In this document: piece by piece, positions 1 through 6,378 of the stretch
Position numbering within the stretch: the stretch's first letter is position 1
Layout of the letters: each line of letters starts with the position of its first letter
Source of the DNA: DATAFO01 sp046728015
GTDB taxonomy: Bacteria; Actinomycetota; Thermoleophilia; Solirubrobacterales; 70-9
Length of the DNA stretch: 13,347 nucleotides
Direction of reading: 5' to 3'
NCBI GenBank assembly: GCA_046728015.1
Contig: JBKPDQ010000006.1
Location: 1-13,347, forward strand
Notes under the pieces: model-generated
Told to the model about the DNA's origin: nothing
Databases searched by the model: none
The model's input: only the letters and a program-made list of their open reading frames with translations
Position numbers and translations under genes: made by a program

Positions 1-1
1 C

Positions 2-895
2 GACGTCGTCACCGCGCTCAAGTGCACCGCCCTGCGGCACATGGGCCGCCGCCACCGCCTCACGGAGTACCTCGTCGACCGCCTCGAACACGGTCCCGAG
101 CCGCAGCAGCCGCTGCCCGGCGGCCTGTCGATGCGGGAGCGTGCGCTGTACCTGCAGGGCACGTTCTTCAACACCGCCGTGGTGCAGATGTCGGAGGCGA
201 TGGCGCATCTGCTCATGGTCCTGGCCCAGCACCGCGACGCGCAGGAGCGGGCGGCCGCCGCGCCCGACGACGTGCGCCACCTCGACCGCGTACTCGACGA
301 GACGATGCGCCTGTATCCGCTGTTCGGCATCGCCCACCGGATCACGTCCGCGGACATCACGGTCGGCGAGCGCACGATCCCGCCCGGCTCCGTGCTCTGC
401 TTCAACTACCCCGCCTACCACCGCACCGGCTACGACGACCCGGACGCGTTCCGCCCCGAGCGCTGGGAGGACCTGTCGCACCGAGATGCCGCCTTCATCC
501 CGTTCGGCGTCGCGGGCAACCGCCCGTGCCCGGCGCGCGGGATCGCGCCGGTCGCGATGCGAGCGGCGACGCGCGAGGTGCTGCGGCGCTTCGCGCTCGC
601 CTCCTCCGCCTCGCACACGCGCTCGATCCCGAACCGCGGGCCGTGCATCCTCGTCGCGCGCGCGGCCCGGCGCGAGCCGCGGCTGCGCCGGCGCCTGCTG
701 CTCGCCTTCGTGCGTGTTCGCGACCGCTGGGAGGACCTCTGGCGCAGCCTCGTCCAGCTCGTGCTCGGGACCTACATGGTGTGGGACGCCCGCCGGCTCC
801 GCCTCTGCGAGCGCCATTTCGAGGCGGCGGACGAGGCGGTCAGATCTCCAGCCGCTCGTCCTCGAGGTCGAGCTCACGCTCGACCCGGTGCATGA
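2..895 (+). CDS. Cytochrome P450, 3' part (5' end outside window)
   Basis: Heme-thiolate monooxygenase, open at the left edge in frame 2; the first in-window ATG is at 41, but the fold needs much more N-terminal sequence, so the gene starts upstream. The I-helix region is not obvious. The K-helix ExxR motif is clear (DETMRLYP, nt 296-319), followed by a PERF-like FRPERWED and by the heme loop FIPFGVAGNRPCPARG with the proximal Cys. The usual FxxGxRxCxG is altered: there is one extra residue between Phe and Gly, and Ala stands where Gly follows Cys-x. A basic tail with aromatic residues follows. The last ~18 codons (from 840) run antisense to the decayed antiporter tail, so the native C-terminus was probably near 840 and the present one may be a read-through extension. 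Substrate and redox partner cannot be told. Confidence 0.85.
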   Translation, partial: DVVTALKCTALRHMGRRHRLTEYLVDRLEHGPEPQQPLPGGLSMRERALYLQGTFFNTAVVQMSEAMAHLLMVLAQHRDAQERAAAAPDDVRHLDRVLDETMRLYPLFGIAHRITSADITVGERTIPPGSVLCFNYPAYHRTGYDDPDAFRPERWEDLSHRDAAFIPFGVAGNRPCPARGIAPVAMRAATREVLRRFALASSASHTRSIPNRGPCILVARAARREPRLRRRLLLAFVRVRDRWEDLWRSLVQLVLGTYMVWDARRLRLCERHFEAADEAVRSPAARPRGRAHARPGA

Positions 896-1068
896 TCTCG
901 TTGGAGATCACAGCCGCGCGTTCGCTCGGCGGTGTCGTCGCGCGTCCGCTCGGCGTCGCGCAGCTCCTCGAGCCGGGCCAGCGCGGCTGGCCGCATCTGG
1001 GGACGCCGCGCCCTATCCCGCAGGAGCTGTGCGGGCGTGCGGGGTGCTGCGGCTACCGGCGCCGACGC
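840..1068 (-). pseudogene. Decayed C-terminus of a CPA1-type Na+/H+ antiporter
   Basis: On the minus strand, one frame reads ALARLEELRDAERTRDDTAER (first part near 965-905) and then, after a frame change near 905-915, ISNEIMHRVERELDLEDER and LEI to a TGA at 840-842. Both pieces match the cytoplasmic tail of actinobacterial CPA1 (NhaP-like) sodium/proton antiporters, where TRDDT-x-ERMRG is followed some tens of residues later by IsnEvmhR-ERELDLE-RLE. Here the two motifs abut, so an internal piece has been lost together with the reading frame. No membrane segments remain, because the upstream sequence is the 3' end of the epimerase-like gene. The identification is from remembered family motifs; the frame break is seen directly. 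Confidence 0.72.
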
Positions 1069-2105
1069 CTAGGGATCTCCAGGTTGGCGAGGTACTTGCG
1101 GCCGGTCCAGGCGGTGTTGGCCGAGCCGGCGGGGTTGCGCGGGCGGGGCGAGGTGACGTCTGGGGTTTCGTCGTCGCCGGCGTCGTCGTGCTCGACGAAG
1201 AAGTAGTGGCGGCCGGGGTCGCGGAGCGCGGAGAAGATCCTCGGCCAGTCGATGACGCCCTTGCCGGGGTCGACGAAGAAGAACCTCCGGCCGGCGTTCG
1301 CGGTGCCGGCTGCCGCCACCCGCGGCCCGTTGGGATCCCAGCGGATGTCCTTGACATGGAACATCGGGAAACGGCTCGGGTCGCGTCGGAGGTACTCGTA
1401 CGGGTCCTGGCCGGCCACCGACATCCAGCCGAGGTCGATCTCGAACTTGACGTAGCGCGGGTCGGTCTCCTCGAGCAGGAGGTCGAACAGCGGCCTGCCG
1501 TTGACCAGCGTGAACTCGACGTCGTGGTTGTGAAAGAAGAAGTAACGGAAGCCGTTGCGCACGGCATCCTCGCCCCACGTGTTGAACGCCGCGGCCATCT
1601 CCCGATAGCCCTCGACGGTACGGGGCGCGACGTAGGAGTGGCCGGTGCCTATCCAGCGAAGGCCGAGCGCGTGCGCCTCCTCATAGAATCGGGCTCGCTC
1701 GGCGGGGTCATACCACGTGTTCTGGATCAGGGTGCGGGGCCCGAAGTGGTTGCTGACGACCCGTAGTCCGTAGGCCTCGGCGAGCTCGCGGACCTGGCCC
1801 GGGGTGCGCCCGTCGTAGTCGCCGCCAAGCTCCAGCGCGGCGTAACCGGCGTCGGCCAGAACCTCGAAGGTGCCCGGCATGTCGAGCTCGTTATCGGCCA
1901 ACAGATCCCGGACGGTGAACACCTGGATCCCGATCCGCTCCGGCGGGATGTCGCCACACCGGCCAAAGCCGTCGTTCTCTCCACCCCGGCCGTCACGATC
2001 GTGGGCGCCCGCAAGTCCGGAGACCGGCCCCAATGCCCCCACCGCCGCCGCACCCCCGGCAGCACCCATCAGCCCACGACGGGTCAACATGCGCCTGTCG
2101 GTCAC
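1053..2105 (-). CDS. Tat-exported sugar phosphate isomerase/epimerase-like TIM-barrel protein
   Basis: A 350-residue protein of the xylose-isomerase-like (AP endonuclease 2) TIM-barrel superfamily, which isomerises or epimerises sugars with a divalent metal. I chose the GTG at 2105 because AAGGAGG lies 9 nt upstream; the open frame extends to 2324 but without such a site. The N-terminus carries a twin-arginine signal (TRRGLMG at residues 8-14, then an Ala/Gly-rich hydrophobic stretch ending near AGA-HD, about residue 33), so the enzyme should act outside the membrane. Candidate metal and catalytic residues sit in ALELGGDYDGR, FFHNHDVEF, KFEIDLGW, FHVKDIRW and FFVEHDD, at the expected barrel-strand ends. 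A long loop with Pro/Gly precedes the C-terminus. The gene appears monocistronic. Substrate is unknown; secreted relatives often sit with carbohydrate catabolism genes, which are not seen here. Confidence 0.87.
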   Translation of the reverse strand: MTDRRMLTRRGLMGAAGGAAAVGALGPVSGLAGAHDRDGRGGENDGFGRCGDIPPERIGIQVFTVRDLLADNELDMPGTFEVLADAGYAALELGGDYDGRTPGQVRELAEAYGLRVVSNHFGPRTLIQNTWYDPAERARFYEEAHALGLRWIGTGHSYVAPRTVEGYREMAAAFNTWGEDAVRNGFRYFFFHNHDVEFTLVNGRPLFDLLLEETDPRYVKFEIDLGWMSVAGQDPYEYLRRDPSRFPMFHVKDIRWDPNGPRVAAAGTANAGRRFFFVDPGKGVIDWPRIFSALRDPGRHYFFVEHDDAGDDETPDVTSPRPRNPAGSANTAWTGRKYLANLEIPRRRRR

Positions 2106-2451
2106 TTTGGGTCGCCTCCTTCGGCCCCCCGGCTGGGAGCCCTCGCTTCTGCGGGTCACCCCGACCGTCGAGGCGACGGTACGCCTCCAGCCGCCGCCTA
2201 TCGAGCCAACGCCGCACACCGTGTCTTCGAAGGGACCGTAGCCCGAGGTATTGCCCAGCCACAACTCCGGCGATCGCGCTGAAATCCGCGTCTCCGCGAC
2301 AGGCGCGGCGATGTCAACGGCCATCGGTTTCTCCCACAGTGGCGGCCATCGACGCCCGGAGGAACATCGTGGTCAGGAAATACAACTGGATCACCCAACG
2401 CGGGATGGTGGCCCTGCCCGCGCGACGTGTCGTGTGCCACGCTGCCGGGCG
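2106..2451. other. Intergenic region between divergent genes, no firm gene
   Basis: This stretch separates the epimerase-like gene (-) from the small uncharacterised gene (+). It must hold both promoters, but I see no convincing -35/-10 pair. A good ribosome-binding site, GGAGG (2358-2362), stands 6 nt before a GTG at 2369 that opens a 42-codon plus-strand frame ending at 2497. That frame starts VVRKYNWITQRGMVALPARR and overlaps the start of the next gene out of frame. It may be a leader peptide, a translational coupler, or the true start of the next gene displaced by a frameshift. Confidence 0.5.
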
Positions 2452-2892
2452 ATGCTGGACGACTGCGTGCTCGTCGAGTACGGCGTCTTTGGCCTGATGG
2501 ACCTCGATGTGGCGGGCTGCCCGCGCCCGTGGCCGCAGGAGCCGCTCGGGGGCGATGCCGTGACCGTGATCCCGAACCGAGTCGACTTCCAGAGCGCCGC
2601 CCGCGACCACGAGGCCGCCGTCCGGATGGAGGCGGCACCGGGCGAGCCGCCGCCGCTCGGTCCCGAGTGGCCGGACGTGGAGGAGGTCGACTTGCCGCTC
2701 AGCTCAGGCCGGGTGCGGCTGTGGACCGTGACCATGGGGCCCTCCGAGCAGGTCTTCACCGTCGGCGGCCGGGGCCGCTACCGACTCCGGGTCGGGTGCT
2801 GCGGGCACGACGAGGCGCTCGAGCTGAGCCGCTCGGGCCGCCCGGTCCCGGACGGCACCGAGCGCTATCTGCTCCAGTTCTGGCCCCGGTGA
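2452..2892 (+). CDS. Uncharacterised small beta-rich protein, loosely ComJ-like
   Basis: About 146 residues from the ATG at 2452 (MLDDCVLVEYGVFGLMDLD). The frame is open further upstream, but that part is Arg/His/Gly-rich with no sign of structure; a GTG at 2437 is another possible start, and no clear ribosome-binding site decides. The sequence alternates hydrophobic and charged residues as in a beta sandwich: VTVIPNRVDFQSAARDHEAA, then VEEVDLPLSSGRVRLWTV, then GRGRYRLRVGCCGHDE, ending ERYLLQFWPR. No signal peptide and no known catalytic motif. This order of strands recalls ComJ/Nin, the inhibitor of the competence nuclease NucA of Bacillus, and the convergent neighbour is a NucA/NucB-type nuclease; the resemblance is weak and by eye. 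I do not assign a function. Confidence 0.7.
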   Translation: MLDDCVLVEYGVFGLMDLDVAGCPRPWPQEPLGGDAVTVIPNRVDFQSAARDHEAAVRMEAAPGEPPPLGPEWPDVEEVDLPLSSGRVRLWTVTMGPSEQVFTVGGRGRYRLRVGCCGHDEALELSRSGRPVPDGTERYLLQFWPR

Positions 2893-2893
2893 T

Positions 2894-2919
2894 CGGGGTC
2901 CCGCGCGCGCGGGACCCCG
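2894..2919. terminator. Palindromic bidirectional terminator between convergent genes
   Basis: A perfect inverted repeat with 13-base arms (CGGGGTCCCGCGC and its exact complement) begins 1 base after the plus-strand stop at 2892 and ends 13 bases before the minus-strand stop at 2933. A GC-rich hairpin placed between two convergent stops fits a shared transcription terminator. There is no T run on either side, as is common in high-GC actinobacteria. Confidence 0.75.
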
Positions 2920-2932
2920 TTCGGCCGGAGCG

Positions 2933-4270
2933 CTACTCGTCGATCCGCACGTAGAAGGCGTCGCCGTCGAGGATGCGGTCGGCGCCGTACCAGGTCCCCA
3001 GTCGGGAGCCCGCGGTCTGGTTGTCGGAGAACAGAACCGGCCGGACCGAGAACCAGCCGTGTGGCACGCCCTGGTACAGGTGCCGCGCGGCGCCTTCGTA
3101 GGTGGAGGCGAACGGGTACTCGTCGCAGTCCTGGGAAAGCTCCGCGTAGCCCGGCCACTGCTGCTCGCACACCGGCACGGCGAAGGTTTCGCGGTTCTGC
3201 CGGCGCCGCGTGGTGTCGTGGAACAGGCGGTGCAGCGGCTCGTCCGCGGACGCTCCGGGGATGCGCTTGCCCTCGACCCGCGGGTACGTCGTCTCCGGGT
3301 GGTCCTGCGCGTCCTCGATGTGGTGCGCGGACTCGTTGACCGCCGAGTCGGACTTGCTGTAGGCGATGTACGGCATGACGCGGTCGAAGATCGACCCCTG
3401 CCGCTGCGGCAGGTACCAGGCCGAGTCGAAGCGCACGCTCGTTTCCGGCCCGTCGGCGCTGCGGGTCAGGCCGTTGGGGAAGCGGAACTCGCCTCCCGCC
3501 TGGAACACGCCCGTGTCGATCTGCTCGCCCTCGCTGGGCGACGACGGCTCGGCCGGCGAGAAGAACAGCAGGTCCGCCTCGCCATTGAGGCGCCAGTCCT
3601 GCACGGAGCGCGTGACTTCGTCGGAGCCGGGCAGGCACGAGTCGTCGTCAGGCCACCCGGCGCACTCGATCTCGAAGGTGAGGCGTCCGCCGTTCGCCGA
3701 GCCGAAGGCGGCGATCTGGTCGAGCGTCACCGTCCAGTCGACGTTGCGAAGCCCGTTGTACGCGTGGCCGAGGAGCGTCACGCGAGCGCTGAACGCGCCG
3801 ATCGTGCGGCAGAAGATCCACGTGCAGCGCTGCTGGACCGCCGCCATGGCCCCCATCTGGCAATAGGAGAAGTGGTTCTTGATCCAGCCCTGGCGGCGGC
3901 CGGAGAGCTCCACCCGCTCGCGGCACTCCTCGACCGTGATGTCGTCGTACTGCGCGACCGCCGCGCTCGGCGTGCCGTACTCGGCGTCGTTTGCCCGGGC
4001 GAGCCGGTCCGCGGCCGCCTCGGCCATCGGCTCTACGCCGCCGGCACTGCCTCCACGCAACGCGGCCTTCGCGGCGAGCTGGTCGACGGTCGCCTCGTCC
4101 TGCAGGTCGTTCGTCAGCCGGCCGTGGCGGTCGAAGTGCTGCGGGCCCTGGACGAAGAACGCACGCGTGACCGTCCGGGGCTGCTCGCTCGACGCGTGCG
4201 CCGGCGACGCAGCCCCTGCGATGAGCGCTGCGGTCAGCGGCAGCAGCGCCAACCTCGAGCGTCGTCTCAT
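2933..4270 (-). CDS. Secreted protein with C-terminal NucA/NucB-type deoxyribonuclease domain
   Basis: A 445-residue exported protein. The ATG at 4270 follows AAAGGAGG at 6 nt spacing. Residues 1-26 form a Sec signal peptide (RRRSR, hydrophobic core, AHA-SS cleavage). Residues ~27-340 are a long variable region with several Cys pairs (EECRER, YCQMG, RCTWIFCR, ECAGWPDDDSC), suggesting a disulfide-bonded beta-rich domain. The C-terminal ~110 residues carry the NucA/NucB signature: CDEYPFASTYEGA (residues 382-394) with the acidic DE pair, then SDNQTAGSRLGTWY, as in the Bacillus nuclease NucA and sporulation nuclease NucB. Likely role: extracellular DNA degradation, either nutritional or as a toxin-like effector. 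The gene stands alone, with a terminator hairpin behind it and a short inverted repeat at 4284-4298 just upstream of its ribosome-binding site. The domain call rests on the motif; activity is inferred. Confidence 0.85.
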   Translation of the reverse strand: MRRRSRLALLPLTAALIAGAASPAHASSEQPRTVTRAFFVQGPQHFDRHGRLTNDLQDEATVDQLAAKAALRGGSAGGVEPMAEAAADRLARANDAEYGTPSAAVAQYDDITVEECRERVELSGRRQGWIKNHFSYCQMGAMAAVQQRCTWIFCRTIGAFSARVTLLGHAYNGLRNVDWTVTLDQIAAFGSANGGRLTFEIECAGWPDDDSCLPGSDEVTRSVQDWRLNGEADLLFFSPAEPSSPSEGEQIDTGVFQAGGEFRFPNGLTRSADGPETSVRFDSAWYLPQRQGSIFDRVMPYIAYSKSDSAVNESAHHIEDAQDHPETTYPRVEGKRIPGASADEPLHRLFHDTTRRRQNRETFAVPVCEQQWPGYAELSQDCDEYPFASTYEGAARHLYQGVPHGWFSVRPVLFSDNQTAGSRLGTWYGADRILDGDAFYVRIDE

Positions 4271-4283
4271 CCGGAACCTCCTT

Positions 4284-4298
4284 TGTCAGCGATTGACA
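4284..4298. repeat. 15-bp inverted repeat next to the nuclease gene's ribosome-binding site
   Basis: TGTCA-GCGAT-TGACA, perfect 5-base arms, ending 13 bases upstream of the nuclease start codon and touching the AAAGGAGG site. The position suits an operator or a structure that controls ribosome access. The arms are short enough that chance is possible. Confidence 0.35.
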
Positions 4299-4454
4299 GA
4301 TGGGACTGCCGCACGCCGGGAGGGCCGGCTCCGTGAAACGGCCGGCGGTTCGGTGCACCCGCCATGCACAGTCCTTCGCCGCCCCTGCCGGACGACGCCC
4401 CAGACGAAACCGGCTCGAGCTTGGAGAAAGGTTGGCGCGACCTTGGGCCGTGCG

Positions 4455-4496
4455 CGGCTCGGTCGGCGACCGAGCCGACGACGGTCAGTCACCGTC
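4455..4496. repeat. Two consecutive perfect hairpins in the 4271-4893 gap
   Basis: Hairpin one (4455-4477) has 10-base arms CGGCTCGGTC / GACCGAGCCG around a GGC loop. Hairpin two (4480-4496) has 6-base arms GACGGT / ACCGTC around a 5-base loop. They are 2 bases apart. They could be an attenuator or terminator, part of a 5' leader RNA of the nuclease gene on the minus strand, or protein-binding palindromes. No T run follows on either side. Confidence 0.5.
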
Positions 4497-4893
4497 CGCC
4501 GCGAAGAAGTCGGCCAGCACGCGGGCCGTGTCACAACCTGGTAACGGACGCACGCGGCGCGGCTCGCGCGACCAACCACCGGCATTCCGCCTGGCCGTCG
4601 CGACGCTCTCGCAACTCGCGCGCCTTGCGATAGTCAGCGGAGGAACTCGTCGGACCGCCGGCCAGGCACTCGATAAATCGACCGTCAGCCAGATCGACTT
4701 CGTCCGGGTCGCGAGCCGAGCCTCACGGGCAGAGCCCGGCCTGCTCCGGCGCGACGACGAACGTCACGATGCCGCCCGGTTCCAGTCGCGCAGCAGCGGA
4801 CGCCGCCGCGCCGAAATCGCTGCCCAGTCCCTGCGCCAAACCGGCTACGTTTTGACCAAACTCCGCGCAGCCGCCCGGAGGCTGCGTCGGGGG

Positions 4894-5577
4894 TTGCGCA
4901 GTCTGCGTCGCCAGAGAGCGCTGCTGCTCGAGGACGTGAACACGATCCGCGAGACGAACAACGCCATCTTCGGCGACATCTTCTGGGCGCACCTCGCGTA
5001 CGGCACCGCCGAGGACGGGATCGAATGTCTTCGCGGTCTCCTGGCAGCAGAGCCCCACTATTCTCGCGCCCTGGCCGGCTTCGAGGCGATCGACCGAGGG
5101 CGCCGTGTCTTGGAGGACGGGACGGCGTCCGCGGAGACTCGACGGGCGGCCGTTGATCTCATCTGGGACGGCAACGTCCAGCTCCTCGAGCACGAGCAGC
5201 GCGCCTTGGTGCAACCTAACCTCGATCGCCTCTCGTGCGCGTTCGCCAGGCTCTTCTCCATGGGCTCGGCCCTGACTTTCGAGGTGCGTGGACTGCGGCA
5301 GCAGGCTTCGTACTTCACCTCGTTCTACCTCTACTCGCTCATGCGAGGGATCCCGCAAGCCCTACATGCGCAGGCGTGGCCGAGGATCACGCGCTTCGAC
5401 GACCGCTGGCGTTGGATCTGCACGAGCATCGTTCCCCGCTTCCGGAGATTCGATGCCGACACGATCCTTGCCGACGCCAGTCTGCGCCGCATCTTCGACG
5501 AAGCGCGCGACTACGCGTCGAACCCCTGCGTCCTACCGCGTTCGCTGCAGACGGAAGAGTCCGCGCCAAACGGTTGA
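4894..5577 (+). CDS. Uncharacterised alpha-helical protein
   Basis: The well-formed part of a longer open frame (from 4300) begins about here. I suggest the TTG at 4894, with GGAGG at 4877-4881; a GTG at 4936 is the other candidate, and a longer N-terminus cannot be excluded. The product, about 227 residues, looks mainly helical and soluble, with conserved-looking stretches NTIRETNNAIFGDIFWAHLA, LLEHEQRALVQPNLDRLSCA, GSALTFEVRGLRQQASYFTS, WPRITRFDDRWRWICTSIVP. The IFWAHLA and HEQ features faintly recall the Bacillus YppC/DUF2515 type, but I would not name it so. No signal peptide or clear membrane segment. No function can be assigned. The following 800 bases carry no intact gene. Confidence 0.7.
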   Translation: MRSLRRQRALLLEDVNTIRETNNAIFGDIFWAHLAYGTAEDGIECLRGLLAAEPHYSRALAGFEAIDRGRRVLEDGTASAETRRAAVDLIWDGNVQLLEHEQRALVQPNLDRLSCAFARLFSMGSALTFEVRGLRQQASYFTSFYLYSLMRGIPQALHAQAWPRITRFDDRWRWICTSIVPRFRRFDADTILADASLRRIFDEARDYASNPCVLPRSLQTEESAPNG

Positions 5578-6340
5578 GAATGGCGACCCATGAGGGTTCG
5601 CACAGCCGGACCGCGCGAGCCTCGCCGAAGCCTTCCGCGGGCGGCTCAACACGCTCGTCGAGCGCCTGAGGAGCACTGATCTCCTCGGCGTCCGCATCGA
5701 TCTCGATCCGCGCGACGCCGGCGCAGACAAGGTCGCCCTCGTTCACTCGTACTCGAGGTCGTCGGCCGCGCGACGCGCCGGATCAGAGCGGCGACGCGAC
5801 CGGCGTCGTGCTGCGGCTCGCCGAGCAGGACTTCCTCCTCCACCGTTGCGTTGTACGACCCGCCGGGCACCTGGACCATGCCGGCGCGCGTCGGCAGCGA
5901 GGCAAACGAGCGACGGAGCGCGTTGAGCGAGCTCTCGATCCCGGCCGATCGGGCTCACGCACCGCACTACGAGGTGGCCCTCCCACCGCGAGCTGCGAGC
6001 TGAATGGCTGGACCGGCCCGTTGGCGAGCCGCGCGGTGCCGAGGAGCAGGTCGGGCGCCGGCTGCTCCTCGAACACCGTCCTCGCGAGTGGCAGCGCGCT
6101 CTCGCCAAGGCCGCGAAGCGCACGAGCTGAGCGTCCGTCGTCGAAGTGTGGGCCGCCAGAGGACGATCGGCGCCCGCGCAGGTGCTCCTCCCGGACGCCG
6201 AACGCGGTCTCGAGCACGACCTCGGGCGGCCGCGGCAGGCGTACGTCTGCATCGAGCAGCTCGCGCCCGATGTCGACGGCGTACAACGATCACGCGAGCG
6301 GCCTGCGGATTCACACCTCCGACATCCCGGGCGTGTCAGC
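5578..6340. other. Gap with fragments that look formerly coding
   Basis: No intact gene is seen. Short stretches read like real protein in changing frames. On the plus strand: SLAEAFRGRLNTLVERLRST then DLLGVRIDLDPRDAGADKVA (5618-5740). On the minus strand: LLDADVRLPRPPEVVLETAF then GVREEHLRG (about 6265-6180), ESALPLARTVFEEQPAPDLL (about 6110-6050) and AGMVQVPGGSYNATVEEEVL (about 5890-5830), each in a frame that does not continue into the next. This fits one or two decayed genes, but I do not recognise the families, and chance frames are common at this GC. Confidence 0.4.
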
Positions 6341-6369
6341 TTCTGAAAGTCCACGATGTCGAGTAGGGT
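6341..6369 (+). promoter_or_regulatory. Promoter of the DUF2652 gene, probably leaderless
   Basis: TTCTGA (6341-6346) and TAGGGT (6364-6369) are 17 bp apart. TAGGGT is a good actinobacterial housekeeping -10 box. The ATG at 6379 lies 9 bases after it, where transcription would start, and no purine-rich ribosome-binding site is present, so the mRNA is likely leaderless. Confidence 0.6.
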
Positions 6370-6378
6370 CCTCCTGGC

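Larger units (their letters stand above)
4271..4893. other. Long gap without a firm gene, with structured repeats
   Basis: About 620 bases between the divergent nuclease gene (-) and the uncharacterised gene at 4894 (+). Open frames exist on both strands, but their products are Arg/Pro/Ser-rich and look like GC-driven noise. The last ~150 bases could encode an N-terminal helix of the downstream plus-strand gene (AEIAAQSLRQTGYVLTKLRA). The stretch holds an inverted repeat at 4284-4298 and two neighbouring hairpins at 4455-4477 and 4480-4496. I recognise no known riboswitch or RNA family. Confidence 0.5.

Noticed and set aside
22..1766. Long plus-strand frames over the P450 and antisense to the epimerase-like gene
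   Set aside because: Products are Arg/Ala/Pro-rich without motifs; they are shadows of the real genes caused by high GC.
3059..4336. 425-codon plus-strand frame antisense to the nuclease
   Set aside because: The minus-strand gene has a signal peptide, a ribosome-binding site and the NucA/NucB motif; the antisense frame has none of these.
4271..4620. Possible cyclic-di-AMP (ydaO) or other riboswitch upstream of the nuclease
   Set aside because: I compared the minus strand with the remembered conserved segments of ydaO and found no match; only generic hairpins are seen.
4723..5358. 211-codon minus-strand frame antisense to the uncharacterised gene at 4894
   Set aside because: The plus frame has the better amino-acid pattern (Trp/Phe/Tyr-rich helices, NTIRETNN, HEQ). 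The minus frame lacks a start signal, though it is less obviously noise than other shadows.
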